From an uncultured Planctomycetales bacterium (GTDB taxonomy: Bacteria > Planctomycetota > Planctomycetia > Isosphaerales > Isosphaeraceae): a DNA stretch of 64,000 bases. Where the stretch lies: NCBI GenBank assembly GCA_903926465.1, contig CAIYJE010000131.1, positions 1-64,000 of the forward strand, written 5' to 3'. The notes under the pieces are model-generated. The model was given only the letters and a program-made list of their open reading frames with translations, had not been told where the DNA came from and did not search any database. The translations under genes were made by a program, and so were the position numbers. Below, piece after piece: positions 54,016 to 63,023 of this stretch (positions are counted from its first letter, which is position 1; the number at the start of each line of letters is the position of its first letter).

Positions 54016-54864
54016 ATGATCCTTCATACCTTGGAAACCCGATATTTTGGTAAGGATCAGGTTACAACCGAATTCGATGTCTACAAGAGTCTGAAACGGT
54101 CACCGCTTCAGACCGATGTGAATTACCTTGCTGTGCCTTGGGCTGTGCTCATCAATCAGAAGCGGTTGGCAGGGATTGCCGCACCACGATTGAACCACGG
54201 CTTTACAGTCTGTCAGCACATCCAGTACAGATTGATATTGCCTCTACTGGAAGAGCTCGGAGTCGATACTCTTTTTTCGCCTCATGTTGACCATGATGAA
54301 GACCGGATCCGAATTCTACCGCTGCCTCATCAGGCAGTTCACGGAATTGGCCCCGCACGGCAGAAGGATCTTCTGTACAGCTTTATCGGGTTTGACAGCA
54401 CCAGAAGGAGCCGTTCTGGGGTCCGGCGCCAGATCTTTGAGATGGCCCATCCGCAAGATTCGGTGGTGATTGAACGCAAACAGTGGCACTGGGCAAGTGG
54501 CAGAATGGCGCTCTGGAACCAGTTCCGTCAGAAACAGGAGTATCAGAAGATCTTATCGCGGTCGAGGTTTTCACTCTGCCCGCGTGGTACAGGTGTGAGC
54601 ACAATACGCTTCTGGGAGTCTTTGCAAGCGGGGGCCATTCCAGTGCTTTTCGCGGATGAGATGCGGCTTCCCGGCCAGTTCGCGTGGGATTCTTGCGTGA
54701 TCCGCGTTCCAGAGTGTGAGGCTCGCTTCTTCCCTGACTACCTGAAACCAATTCACGGGGATCTGGAAGAGACAATGCGTCAGCAATGCTATCTGGCGTA
54801 CCATGCTTACTGCGGAACGAATATCGCTCGATCCATCCGAGAGGCCTACGGTGAAACTTTATAG
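54016..54864 (+). CDS. Exostosin-like glycosyltransferase
   Basis: The 282-residue product resembles the exostosin GT47 domain. The best marker is the C-terminal segment FSLCPRGTGVSTIRFWESLQAGAIPVLFADEM (about 190-225), which is the nucleotide-sugar binding core of the family. Upstream ARQKDLLYSFIGFDSTRRSRSGVRRQI is also typical. It has no membrane helix. It is the first of three genes in a lower-GC cluster: the next gene's start overlaps its end. A role in surface or exported polysaccharide synthesis is inferred from the family and neighbours. Confidence 0.85.
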   Translation: MILHTLETRYFGKDQVTTEFDVYKSLKRSPLQTDVNYLAVPWAVLINQKRLAGIAAPRLNHGFTVCQHIQYRLILPLLEELGVDTLFSPHVDHDEDRIRILPLPHQAVHGIGPARQKDLLYSFIGFDSTRRSRSGVRRQIFEMAHPQDSVVIERKQWHWASGRMALWNQFRQKQEYQKILSRSRFSLCPRGTGVSTIRFWESLQAGAIPVLFADEMRLPGQFAWDSCVIRVPECEARFFPDYLKPIHGDLEETMRQQCYLAYHAYCGTNIARSIREAYGETL

Positions 54865-55624
54865 TTTTTATACCCCTTCCCATGACGTACTTCTCAAAGA
54901 GTTTTTTCTGCCCACGATACATGATGAATATGAACTGATTCTCGAGATGGCGGATCAAGAATGTGTGTCGGCGAGATTCATGGATGACGGCTGGCTGAAA
55001 ACCATGCTCAAGAAAGTCGACCTGATTCTGCGTGGTATCAAAGAAAACTGGGGTGAGCCATTCTTGCATTCCGATGTGGATGTGCTTTTCTTGCGGCCCA
55101 CGCGATTGGCAATCATGGACATTATGAATGGCATAGATATGGCGATCCACCGCAATAATCTCAACGGTGGCCTGTGTGCGGGTTTCATGGCCATCCAGGG
55201 TAACGATCGGACGCTTCGCCTCTGGCAATGGATTCGAGATCAGATGGTCTGCCAGGCTGAGAATACTGACGGTATTCCCATCAACGATCAAGCTTTACTT
55301 TGCCAATCACTCATCGTCAATGCCAGATTTCCCTGGTTGCCTCAGGCGTTGAAAACTTCTATGAGTCGGCGAGGCTGGAACCCTTGCCAAATCCGATGGG
55401 ACTATTTGCCTGATCGGTTTTTTGGGTATGGTCTTGTAAAACGAAAAATATGGAAGCGTGGCGAGCGTTTCGCAGTTCCCAAGGATATTGCGGTATTCCA
55501 TGCCAACTACGTCGTGGGGGTTGAAGACAAAAAAGCGATCCTTGACTATGTTCAAGACATGGTGAAGAGACAATGGCATCATGACGGTCGGTTACATCCC
55601 GTTTGCTCAGTCATTCAGCGATGA
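54851..55624 (+). CDS. Putative nucleotide-diphospho-sugar transferase
   Basis: This 257-residue protein starts at GTG 54851, inside the last codons of the exostosin-like gene, so the two are translationally linked. The motif FLHSDVDVLFLRP holds a DxD (D-V-D) typical of GT-A glycosyltransferases that bind a divalent metal and nucleotide sugar. IHRNNLNGGLCAGFMAIQGNDRTLRLWQWIRDQM and the INDQALL segment resemble the Nucleotid_trans/GT77-like family. It has no signal or membrane helix. Donor and acceptor are unknown. Confidence 0.8.
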   Translation: MKLYSFYTPSHDVLLKEFFLPTIHDEYELILEMADQECVSARFMDDGWLKTMLKKVDLILRGIKENWGEPFLHSDVDVLFLRPTRLAIMDIMNGIDMAIHRNNLNGGLCAGFMAIQGNDRTLRLWQWIRDQMVCQAENTDGIPINDQALLCQSLIVNARFPWLPQALKTSMSRRGWNPCQIRWDYLPDRFFGYGLVKRKIWKRGERFAVPKDIAVFHANYVVGVEDKKAILDYVQDMVKRQWHHDGRLHPVCSVIQR

Positions 55625-55808
55625 TGAAGAAATAACGGATGTATAACGCCCCTTGTAGGTCTGGCGCATCGACACGACTCGCTTCACCATTATCCCAAGA
55701 CCTATGTTCGCAACGGCATATTTGTAACCTGGATGATGTCCAGGCCTCTATCATAAAAGACATGGCATTATCAACGGTCGATTTTTCTGGGAAGTGTCAA
55801 GGTTCGTA

Positions 55809-56633
55809 ATGCGGATTTGGTCTATGAAACTTCGTTCCATGATTCGCAACGCCCTGGCCGCCAAGCCTTTTCGGCTGTTCTCGGATTTCAGGAATCGCAC
55901 TCTCGCGGGCCATTTTCGTGGAGGCAACGGAGATTTGTTGGAACGACTTGGAACCGCTTATGGCGGCAGGTATGTCCCGAGAGACATGAAACTCAATGCC
56001 AACAGTTTTATAATCTCGGCAGGCGTTGGTGAAGATATGTCGTTTGACTTGCTCTTGCAGGTTCGTTACGGTTGCGAAATTGTTCTCGTGGATCCAACGC
56101 CTCGCGCAATCACTCATTTCTCTGAGATTCAACAGTTTTATTCAGAGGAACGTCAGACGTTTTCTGGGGCTATTCAAAACGATTACCTGCACCAAATTCA
56201 AGCGATAAGACCCGATCTTGCGAAGTTCTTCTATGAGCCCAAGGCACTCTGGAATGCTTCCGATCTCACGATTCCCTTTTATAAACCGCGGAATCCTGCG
56301 CATGTCTCACACACCCTCGTTGCTGGTATGTATGCAGAAGAGTCTTCAAAAGTCCGTACGGTCAGTTTGAAACAGATCATGGAAACCCAAGGTCAGGGTC
56401 GGCCACTGGATCTGTTAAAAATGGACATCGAAGGTGCGGAATTGGTAGTGCTTGATCATATGCTTGCCCAAGAAATCTTCCCCAGGTATCTTTTGGTTGA
56501 ATTTGACCTCATGGACCAACCTCAAGACGCCAACAACAATACCGGGCGACTTATCCAGGCACTGAGAGTCTTTTATGATCTGGTCAAGCAAGACAAAAAG
56601 AATCTCACGTTTGTTTTGAAGCAAACCCCGTAA
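55809..56633 (+). CDS. FkbM-family methyltransferase
   Basis: The 274-residue product is an AdoMet-dependent methyltransferase of the FkbM type, often used to methylate sugars of surface glycans. The AdoMet-binding region is FIISAGVGEDMSFDLLLQVRYGCEIVLVDPTPRAI. The FkbM C-terminal signature is LLKMDIEGAELVVLDHML. The start at ATG 55809 has AAGG 6 bases before it; GTG 55794 is an alternative. It closes the lower-GC cluster of two glycosyltransferase-like genes and this methyltransferase. A gap of 184 bases separates it from the preceding gene. Confidence 0.88.
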   Translation: MRIWSMKLRSMIRNALAAKPFRLFSDFRNRTLAGHFRGGNGDLLERLGTAYGGRYVPRDMKLNANSFIISAGVGEDMSFDLLLQVRYGCEIVLVDPTPRAITHFSEIQQFYSEERQTFSGAIQNDYLHQIQAIRPDLAKFFYEPKALWNASDLTIPFYKPRNPAHVSHTLVAGMYAEESSKVRTVSLKQIMETQGQGRPLDLLKMDIEGAELVVLDHMLAQEIFPRYLLVEFDLMDQPQDANNNTGRLIQALRVFYDLVKQDKKNLTFVLKQTP

Positions 56634-56745
56634 ATACGTTGTGGCATCCCGTAGAAGCGGAGAATAAGCCCTGCGGCCGGCTTCAGCAGCTTGTCGCGAC
56701 GGATACGAATAAAAAGAAACCACACATCTTATGAACGTAAAGTGA

Positions 56746-56815
56746 AGAATGGACGGTATGGAGCCTGGCTGGCGTGGCCTGCAGGTCTGTCCATTCCGTC
56801 CATCGGGTCCATTCT
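56746..56815. terminator. Inverted repeat between convergent genes (GAATGGACGG type)
   Basis: AGAATGGACGGTATGG (56746-56761) pairs with TCCATTCCGTCCAT (56790-56803), with an extra GGGTCCATTCT copy on the right. It lies between the convergent FkbM and aminotransferase genes, just as the related repeat at 20500-20554 lies between another convergent pair. Confidence 0.6.
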
Positions 56816-56850
56816 TATTCTGAGAGTGTTGGACTCACTATGGGATATCT

Positions 56851-57978
56851 TCAGGCCTTCTTCGGCCCTGCCGCTAACTGTTTCAGCACATCCAGGCCTC
56901 GCTCCAGGGTGCGGTCATTCACGGCGTAAGAGATGCGGAAGTGGGTATCACGCTTGCTGAAGACGTTGCCGGGGATGATGAGCAAGTTGTGAGGAATGGC
57001 GGCGGCGGCAAATTCGGTGGCCGAGGCGTAGCCGGCTGGGACCTTGGGGAAGGCATAGAAGGCACCACCGGGGTGGCCCAGGTCATACAGCCCGGAAAGG
57101 GCCTGAACCACCTGGTCTCGTTTGGCCCGGTAGGCCGCCGCCTGGGCCGTGAGGTCCAGATTCATCGCGTCCACCACGCCCTTTTGCAGCGGCGCGGGGG
57201 CACACACGTAGCTAAATTGCTGGAGCTTGGCCATTTCCTGGATGAGCTGAGAGGGGCCATGCGCGTATCCCAGCCGCCAGCCGGTCATTCCGTAAGACTT
57301 GCTGAAGCCGTCTACCACCAGCACCTGATCATTGAATGAGGCGGGGGAAGCAAACGGGCCGTTATAGCAGAAGGTTTTGTACACCTCGTCGCTGATCAGC
57401 AGGATGTTCCGTTCCTGACAGAACCGGGCCAGTGCCGCAACCTCGTCAGCGCTGGCCACGGCCCCCGTTGGGTTGTTGGGGCTGTTCAGCAGAATGCACT
57501 TGGTACGCGGAGTCACCGCGGCTGCCACGCGGTCCAGGTGAATGCCGAAGTCGGGATAGGTATCAACCAGCACCGACTTGCCGCCCGCCAGGGCCACCAG
57601 GTTGTTGTACATGACAAAGTAGGGGTCGAACAAAATCACCTCGTCCCCTGGATTCACCGTGCAGCAAAGGGCCAGCAGCAGCCCTCCAGAGGTGCCGGCC
57701 GTCACAATCACGGGTCGGTCGGCGTGTCCGAATTCGGTGTCAACGTGCTGCTGGATGTGGGTTCTGAGTTCCGGCAGGCCCAGGGTCAGGGTGTAGGCAT
57801 TCTGGCCTTCACGAATGGCGCTGATGGCGGCCTCTTTGATGGAGTCTGGCACATCGAAGTCGGGCAACCCGATCGAGAGGTTGATCGGATCGACCATCTT
57901 CTTGGAGAGGTCGAAGGCTTTGCGGATGCCAGAGGCTTCAATGTGCCGCATGCGGTCGGCAATCCAGGCTTCGCTCAC
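56851..57978 (-). CDS. Pyridoxal-phosphate-dependent aminotransferase (class I/II)
   Basis: The 375-residue enzyme has the fold-type I landmarks: INLSIGLPDFDVP, AYTLTLGLPELR, VTAGTSGGLLLAL, the LLNSPNNPTGA stretch, SDEVYKTF, and the Schiff-base region VVDGFSKSYGMTGWRLGY with its lysine. The carboxylate-binding Arg is in HFRISYAV. It resembles the aspartate/other aminotransferases of the class I/II group; the substrate is not determined. GTG 57978 (MSEAWIADR) is the start. It is divergent from a small membrane protein gene and convergent with the FkbM gene. Confidence 0.93.
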   Translation of the reverse strand: MSEAWIADRMRHIEASGIRKAFDLSKKMVDPINLSIGLPDFDVPDSIKEAAISAIREGQNAYTLTLGLPELRTHIQQHVDTEFGHADRPVIVTAGTSGGLLLALCCTVNPGDEVILFDPYFVMYNNLVALAGGKSVLVDTYPDFGIHLDRVAAAVTPRTKCILLNSPNNPTGAVASADEVAALARFCQERNILLISDEVYKTFCYNGPFASPASFNDQVLVVDGFSKSYGMTGWRLGYAHGPSQLIQEMAKLQQFSYVCAPAPLQKGVVDAMNLDLTAQAAAYRAKRDQVVQALSGLYDLGHPGGAFYAFPKVPAGYASATEFAAAAIPHNLLIIPGNVFSKRDTHFRISYAVNDRTLERGLDVLKQLAAGPKKA

Positions 57979-58186
57979 AATTCGGCTCTTGTGGTTCGAG
58001 GAGTTGGCTGAGGTGCCCGGCCTTGGGGCGTCTGCAATGGCACCATGATATCCGGCCTGGCCGCACGAAGACGAGACCGCGGCCCACGCTTGCGTTGCGG
58101 AGGGTGCATGGTTTCCCTTAGTCTAGGGGTCCTTCCATTCCTTTGAGAGCCCCGCGTCGTGATCCGTCTTGCTTGAATTGAAGCGT

Positions 58187-58738
58187 ATGCAACCTTGTCC
58201 AGATGCACCGAAGTTCAACGTCCGGTTCGTGGTCCGTCTGGCCTGGGTTGCGCTGGTGCTTTTGGTGGGTTCCATTTTCCTGGGTGTTGTGGGGCGCACC
58301 AGTCACAGGATTGCTGTGCTGCATACAATGGTCGGGTTGCTGGCCATCCTCTTCGTTTTGGTGCTAGCCGTTGCGGTAGGGGACTGGCTGGCCTGGTCTC
58401 GATTGCGAGTGACCCGGGGGATTGAGCAAGAAGGCTGGCCCACCTGGCCGCTGGGCCAGTGTCTGCGAGACACGGGCCGGCTGGCTCCGTTGCTGGGCAT
58501 GTTCAACATGTTCATGGGCCTGGTGGTGGGAACGGGACTGGCCGGCTGGTTGGTCCCTGGCTGGTCTGGGCTGGCGCACCGCTGGTCGGCCGGGCTTGCC
58601 GCTGGATTTTTTGCGATGGCGTCTCCACTGATCGTGCTCTCGATTCCAGGAATTCTGAACCGGATCGAGGCCTTGAAACAGGTTCATGCTTTGCGGGGCC
58701 TTGATCTCTTGGCACCTGAAGCGGCCAAGGGCGACTGA
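58187..58738 (+). CDS. Small multi-pass membrane protein of unknown function
   Basis: The 183-residue protein has four hydrophobic helices (for example LAWVALVLLVGSIFLGVVG, MVGLLAILFVLVLAVAVGDWLAW, MFNMFMGLVVGTGLAGWLV and GFFAMASPLIVLSIPGIL). I do not recognise the family. A protein of similar size and architecture is encoded at 60400-60912, which may be a distant paralogue. ATG 58187 is preferred to 58169. It ends 10 bases before the MFS gene start and is likely co-transcribed with it. Confidence 0.7.
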   Translation: MQPCPDAPKFNVRFVVRLAWVALVLLVGSIFLGVVGRTSHRIAVLHTMVGLLAILFVLVLAVAVGDWLAWSRLRVTRGIEQEGWPTWPLGQCLRDTGRLAPLLGMFNMFMGLVVGTGLAGWLVPGWSGLAHRWSAGLAAGFFAMASPLIVLSIPGILNRIEALKQVHALRGLDLLAPEAAKGD

Positions 58739-58748
58739 AGGAACATTT

Positions 58749-59945
58749 ATGCGACCGCTGGTTTTGATCACGTTGATTGTGCTGGTAGATTTACTGGGCT
58801 TCACGCTGGTGATGCCGTTATTGCCACTGTACGCGCGTGAGTATGGGTTCTCGTCTTGGCAAATTGGCTTGCTGCTGGCGGCGTTTCCGTTATGTCAGCT
58901 TGTGGCGGGGCCAATTTTGGGTCGGCTGAGCGACCGCTATGGGCGTCGCCCGGTGCTGGCCGTGAGCCAGGCGGGGACCGCAATTTCATTCTTGATGCTT
59001 GCGTTTTCGTCGAGTTTTCTCTGGCTGCTGCTGGCCCGGATGCTGGACGGGGCCTCGGGCGGCAACTTCCTGGTTGCGCAGGCGTATGTGGCCGACGTCA
59101 CCAAGCCGGAAGAGCGGGCCCGGAGCCTGGGCCTGATTGGCGCGGCGTTTGGGGTGGGGTTTGTGCTTGGCCCGCTTTTGGGGGGCTTGCTGCTGCTGTT
59201 GCCGTTGCCCGCCGCGTGGCACTTGCGGCTGCCGTTTCTGGTGGCGGCCGGTTTTTCGACCCTGGCCTGGATTTTGGTACTGCGGTTCCTGCCAGAATCT
59301 CTCCCGGCCGATTCCGAGGCTCGCCAGGCGGCCCGAAGCCTGAGCTTGGAGGGGCTGAAGGCTTCGTTCCAGCAACCCAAGCTGAGGCTGCTCATTCTGG
59401 CCGGAGCGCTCAGTACGCTTGCCTTTGCCACCTTGGAGGGAACGTACAGCCTGTTCCTGAAAGATCGGCTGCACTGGAGCCCGGCTTCGGCCTCGCTCGG
59501 ATTCGCCTTCCTCGGTTTCGTCTCGGCCCTGGTGCAGGGGGGGATGATCCGGCCCTTGGTGAAACGCTTTGGCGAGTTGAAGCTGATCTTGCTGGGAACC
59601 GTGGTGCTGGCCATTGGCCTGGGGTTACTGGGACGAGTTACGGATGTTTACGGGCTGCTGCTGGCCGCCCCCTTGGTGGCGCTGGGATCTGGCCTGGCCA
59701 ATCCGGCAATCACAGGGTTGCTTTCACGCTCGGCTTCTGCAGCGGCGCAGGGGGCTGTGTTTGGAACGCTGAGCTCGGCCCAAACGCTGGCCAGGATGTT
59801 GAATTACTTCGTGGCCAATCAATTGCTTGGGCTGGTTAGCCCGGGTGCTCCTTACTACCTGGGGGCAGTTTGCGCGGCCCTGGCGTTTGTGGCTGCCATC
59901 GCCCTCTATCGAGATTCCAGTCGGCCGGCGGTAGAAAGCCTCTGA
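58749..59945 (+). CDS. MFS transporter (drug-efflux type)
   Basis: The 398-residue protein has about twelve helices in two halves, the MFS layout. Motif A is clear in loop 2-3 (LGRLSDRYGRRPVLAVSQ), and the fifth-helix motif C region is GAAFGVGFVLGPLLGG, characteristic of antiporters of the DHA1/Tet class. It probably exports a drug or metabolite with proton exchange. ATG 58749 follows GAAGGA, which overlaps the stop of the preceding small membrane protein gene, so the two genes are one unit. Confidence 0.92.
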   Translation: MRPLVLITLIVLVDLLGFTLVMPLLPLYAREYGFSSWQIGLLLAAFPLCQLVAGPILGRLSDRYGRRPVLAVSQAGTAISFLMLAFSSSFLWLLLARMLDGASGGNFLVAQAYVADVTKPEERARSLGLIGAAFGVGFVLGPLLGGLLLLLPLPAAWHLRLPFLVAAGFSTLAWILVLRFLPESLPADSEARQAARSLSLEGLKASFQQPKLRLLILAGALSTLAFATLEGTYSLFLKDRLHWSPASASLGFAFLGFVSALVQGGMIRPLVKRFGELKLILLGTVVLAIGLGLLGRVTDVYGLLLAAPLVALGSGLANPAITGLLSRSASAAAQGAVFGTLSSAQTLARMLNYFVANQLLGLVSPGAPYYLGAVCAALAFVAAIALYRDSSRPAVESL

Positions 59946-59985
59946 ATCCGGCAGTCTTTGGTCCAGGGACCGGGAAGGGTGTGGT

Positions 59986-60333
59986 GTGAGTGCCGGTTTT
60001 GATTTTCTCGGTGAGACATTCTGGGGCTCGAACGGTTCCATCGAATCGTATTTAGAAGCCTTGGAGAATCAGGCTGCCGCTCGGTTCGGAACTTCTGATC
60101 CGCTGACCGAATTCTTTCGAGAGGAACGAGAGGGCTGGTTCACGGGCAAGGTCGTCTTCCTCGACGTGATTCTGACGGATCGCGCCCGGTGCGAGGTTTT
60201 TGTACAACTTCTAGACGCGGCGACCAAGCAATTGCTTGCCGCTGATGCCTTTTCGGAGTTCGGTCAAACCTGGATCGAAGTGACTTTGGAACGAATGCGA
60301 CGGATGATCCTGGAGAAGGTGCGGGTGGGTTAA
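59986..60333 (+). CDS. Small hypothetical protein
   Basis: A 115-residue soluble, mixed alpha/beta protein from GTG 59986, with GGAAGG 7 bases before the start. Segments LTEFFREEREGWFTGKVVFLDVILTDRARCEVFVQLLDAATKQLL and TWIEVTLERMRRMILEKV show a beta hairpin followed by a helix. I do not recognise the family. It lies in a short plus-strand run after the MFS gene (38-base gap) and before a small membrane protein gene. Confidence 0.65.
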   Translation: MSAGFDFLGETFWGSNGSIESYLEALENQAAARFGTSDPLTEFFREEREGWFTGKVVFLDVILTDRARCEVFVQLLDAATKQLLAADAFSEFGQTWIEVTLERMRRMILEKVRVG

Positions 60334-60399
60334 ATCTCTGCATCGGGAATCGTGAACACCGTCCGGTTATCTGAGTGAACGCGCTGGGGCAGGATGGCC

Positions 60400-60912
60400 A
60401 TGAAGCAACTTGGCTGGCTTGCACGGTTGCCGCTCCCTGCTGAACCGATGGATGCCTGGCTATCGAAATGGGGCAGTATTGCAGGTGGTTTGCTAGTTTT
60501 GATGCTGACCGTGGCTGTTCTTGTTTCTCAGGTTGCAACCAAGGCCCAGCTATGGCTTGGCGTAGGCCTTGCGCTTCTCGCGTTTCTCACCCTGACCTGG
60601 TTTGGGGTTCTGTCTCACCGTGTGCATCTGGCGTGGCATTGTGGATTGGTCCCCTGGCGAATCCGGGTTGGTGAGTTGCTGGCTCTTGGGGCTGGGCTTG
60701 GAGGAATGGTGGCGGGGTTCTACGGCCTCGCGTGGCTTGGGCTCGCACCCGTCGATCTACTGATTGGAGCTTTGCTGGTTTTCACGTTGGCCATGGTCGT
60801 TATCTGCCTGGGCCTGCTGGGTACGCTGGCAAAAGTGGCCTGGAATCGGCAGATCCCGCGTCATATTTCCGCAGATCGGTTTGATCCAGCGGCCGATCAG
60901 GGCACTGGCTAA
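60400..60912 (+). CDS. Small multi-pass membrane protein of unknown function
   Basis: The 170-residue protein has four hydrophobic helices (IAGGLLVLMLTVAVLVSQVA, LWLGVGLALLAFLTLTWFGVL, LLALGAGLGGMVAGFYGLAWLGL and LLIGALLVFTLAMVVICLGLLG). Its size and helix spacing resemble the protein at 58187-58738. ATG 60400 is chosen because GGGGCAGG sits ~6 bases upstream; ATG 60394 is alternative. It ends 381 bases before the DUF2007-like gene. No function is recognised. Confidence 0.7.
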   Translation: MKQLGWLARLPLPAEPMDAWLSKWGSIAGGLLVLMLTVAVLVSQVATKAQLWLGVGLALLAFLTLTWFGVLSHRVHLAWHCGLVPWRIRVGELLALGAGLGGMVAGFYGLAWLGLAPVDLLIGALLVFTLAMVVICLGLLGTLAKVAWNRQIPRHISADRFDPAADQGTG

Positions 60913-61293
60913 TGGATCCAAGAACCGTGGCCAACCGCCGTTTTGAATTTCAGGGAACTTTCTCCTGGATGGGGCGAGATGATCCCTGGAGTTAACGGAC
61001 TCGTGGCTTGCACGCGGACATCCATCATCGGTTGGGCCGCTGAGGTGCTGGGTGATTCTAGATTACGGCTCAAGAACACCCTGAAGCGGAACGTGAATGC
61101 GAGCGCGGTTCCCTGGCTTCAGCGGTTCACGTTTGGGCTGCGCATCTGGGACAGCCGCTCACGGCCATCTCTTGGGGTAGTTTTTGTGCGTAGCCCCAAT
61201 GTGAGCCGCGATCATCACACCGGCGCGGCTGGTTGTGCTATCGTTAAGGCCGGTGCCTGGCGTGATCACCTGGAGTGTGAAAAGAGTAATCCA
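60913..61293. other. Intergenic region with a degenerate REP-like palindrome
   Basis: No gene was recognised. GACAGCCG-CTCA-CGGCCATC (61150-61169) is a degenerate member of the 20-bp palindrome family. The phrase AGCGGTTCACGTTT occurs here (about 61121) and again at about 61798, on the other side of the DUF2007-like gene. Confidence 0.5.
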
Positions 61294-61683
61294 ATGTCAG
61301 ACCGCCTAGTAACGCTTGCCACATACCGTTACGCCCAGAAGGCCGAGATGGCCTGCGCTTTTCTTGAACAGGAAGGCGTGTCTGCATTTGTTGCCGATGG
61401 CAACATGGTGACCACCGATTGGCTGTTGGGCAGTGCGGTCGGTTATGCCAAGCTCCAGGTTCCTGATTCTCAGGCAGAGAAAGCCTCGGAAATCCTTCGC
61501 AAGTATCCGAAGTTGCTGGATAACGCACAGCCGGTGGTTCCCGAGGGTGATGAGCTGGACAGGTGCTTGGCCTGTGATACGGTCATACCGGAAGATTCCG
61601 AGAACTGTCCGAGTTGTGGCTGGTCGTATCGTAACGATGCAACATCAACAAGCGATGATCCGTTAGAAACCGACAACTCGTAA
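61294..61683 (+). CDS. DUF2007-like protein with C-terminal zinc ribbon
   Basis: The 129-residue protein begins with LVTLATYRYAQKAEMACAFLEQEGVSAFVADGNMV, the pattern of the DUF2007 (putative signal-transducing) domain. A zinc ribbon follows near 90-110: RCLACDTVIPEDSENCPSCGW, with CxxC pairs. It is probably cytosolic, and its partners are unknown. ATG 61294 matches the domain start; the frame is open further upstream without sensible protein. The gene stands alone between repeat-bearing spacers. Confidence 0.8.
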   Translation: MSDRLVTLATYRYAQKAEMACAFLEQEGVSAFVADGNMVTTDWLLGSAVGYAKLQVPDSQAEKASEILRKYPKLLDNAQPVVPEGDELDRCLACDTVIPEDSENCPSCGWSYRNDATSTSDDPLETDNS

Positions 61684-62009
61684 TCCGATAGTGAGTGAAC
61701 TGTGGTTCGTTCGCAGGCAGACGACCGTTGAAGCGGTGAGGGTACTGCTGCCGCAATTGCGACAATCGACAACCGGGCGGATCTTGGTTCAGGCTACAGC
61801 GGTTCACGTTTACGTTGCATTCTGGAATTCCGATCCGAGCCCGAAGCGCGAGCTTTGAAGTTGCGCTTTTGGGCGATCCGAGCCCGTTTCACCGCCAAGG
61901 TGGCCTCATTCTTGCCCGCCGCGTCAGCAAAAGTTGACATGAAACGATTAAGGGCGGGATTGTATCCGGGTTGTCTTGAGCCCCAATCGGAGCGGTACGA
62001 TGTGAGCCT
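61684..62009. other. Intergenic region with dispersed-repeat copies
   Basis: No gene was recognised. It has CAGCGGTTCACGTTTACG (61797) and two GAGCCCGAAGCGCGAG-like stretches (61838; CCGAGCCCG at 61877), relatives of the repeats near 17655 and 45498. Confidence 0.45.
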
Positions 62010-62670
62010 AGGGTGAGACCCTCGTTGTAAATCACAAGTCTTGCCGAGGCTGCACACTTCTGGGAATCAGAAGACACGTGCGTGCTCTGGTGGCATGGAT
62101 GAGGCCGTCTGCGGGTCATCCGTGAAGTGTGACAAATGACAACGGCGTGCTCTGGTGGCATGAATGAGGCCGTCTGCGGGTCATCCGTGAAGTGTGACAA
62201 ATGACAACGGCGTGCTCTGGTGGCATGAATGAGGCCGTCTGCGGGTCATCGGTGAAGTGAAAGAAAGGGTGACTGCGTGCGGCAGGCCAAACGTTCACGC
62301 AAGCCGGACGATCATCGGTTGTCTGTCTGCCGCTATGAGAAAGAAATGTTTGGCGGTAACAGGCGTGTTGAACCTCGGTTTCCAATCCAGCTCAATCCTT
62401 CGAATGATTGGCTTGACCTTGATTGTCGAGGGTATCTGGCGCGATGAGTTTCATGGGCATCCATCAGAAAACGGTGCGGCGATACCGCGGACCTGGCGAT
62501 TGACACTGACATGCTCAACTGAGCAAAAAGCGAGTTCGACCGGAAAACGTAGAACACCAGAGCAGGCCCTCTCCCACGGATGACCCCGAAGACGGCGTCA
62601 TTCGTGCCACCAGAGCAGGCCTGTCCCCGAGGGCCTCAAGACACGTGATTGACAACGAGGGTTTCGCCCT
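62010..62670. repeat. 661-bp element with long inverted ends
   Basis: The left end (AGGGTGAGACCCTCGTTG, 62010 on) and the reverse complement of the right end (AGGGCGAAACCCTCGTTG, from 62670 leftward) match closely, as do their next ~80 bases, including the CTCTGGTGGCA and GACGGCxTCATTC-type stretches (inverted copy about 62574-62620). The inside holds three 65-bp tandem units and ~300 bases with no gene. It resembles a non-autonomous mobile element; no clear target-site duplication was seen. Confidence 0.65.
62080..62260. repeat. 65-bp tandem repeat, three copies
   Basis: Units start at 62080, 62145 and 62210; the first two are full and the third is cut after ~50 bases. Each has GCGTGCTCTGGTGGCAT, AGGCCGTCTGCGGGTCATC and GTGTGACAAATGACAAC. 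Identity between units is very high. The units are contiguous without spacers. Confidence 0.92.
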
Positions 62671-62672
62671 GA

Positions 62673-62908
62673 GGAAAAGAAAGGACATGCATTGCAAGAT
62701 CGATCCATTACTCGATGACCGCCGACTCAAATGGGTTGAGCCGGAGCATTTTGCACGGAATTATTAACCAGAAGCGTGTTGATTACGCTTGGAAAAGAAA
62801 GAACATGCATTGCAAGATCGATCCACTACTCGACGACCGACGACTCAAATGAGTTGAGCCGGAGCATTTTGCATGGAATTATTATCCAGAAGCGTGTTGA
62901 TTACGCTT
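62673..62908. repeat. 118-bp tandem duplication
   Basis: Copies start at 62673 and 62791 with few differences; both contain ACATGCATTGCAAGATCG and GTTGAGCCGGAGCATTTTGC. The first copy can encode a 40-residue peptide from GTG 62645, but the second copy has a TGA in the same place, so coding is unlikely now. Confidence 0.88.
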
Positions 62909-63023
62909 GGGCCAAACCCAAAAACGGTCCCGTTCGTGTTGCAGACGCATGTAGGAGTAAACGCTCGAACTCCTGAGAGCGAGTGCTACCCCTTCTGTTG
63001 CGTTGGTCCAGGCTGATCCCGGT

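Noticed and set aside
62080-62260. Regular repeats that could suggest a CRISPR array
   Set aside because: The 65-bp units are contiguous and identical over their whole length; there are no unique spacers and no cas genes.
62645-62767. 40-codon peptide across the 118-bp repeat
   Set aside because: The second copy carries a stop codon at the equivalent tryptophan and no homologue is known to me.
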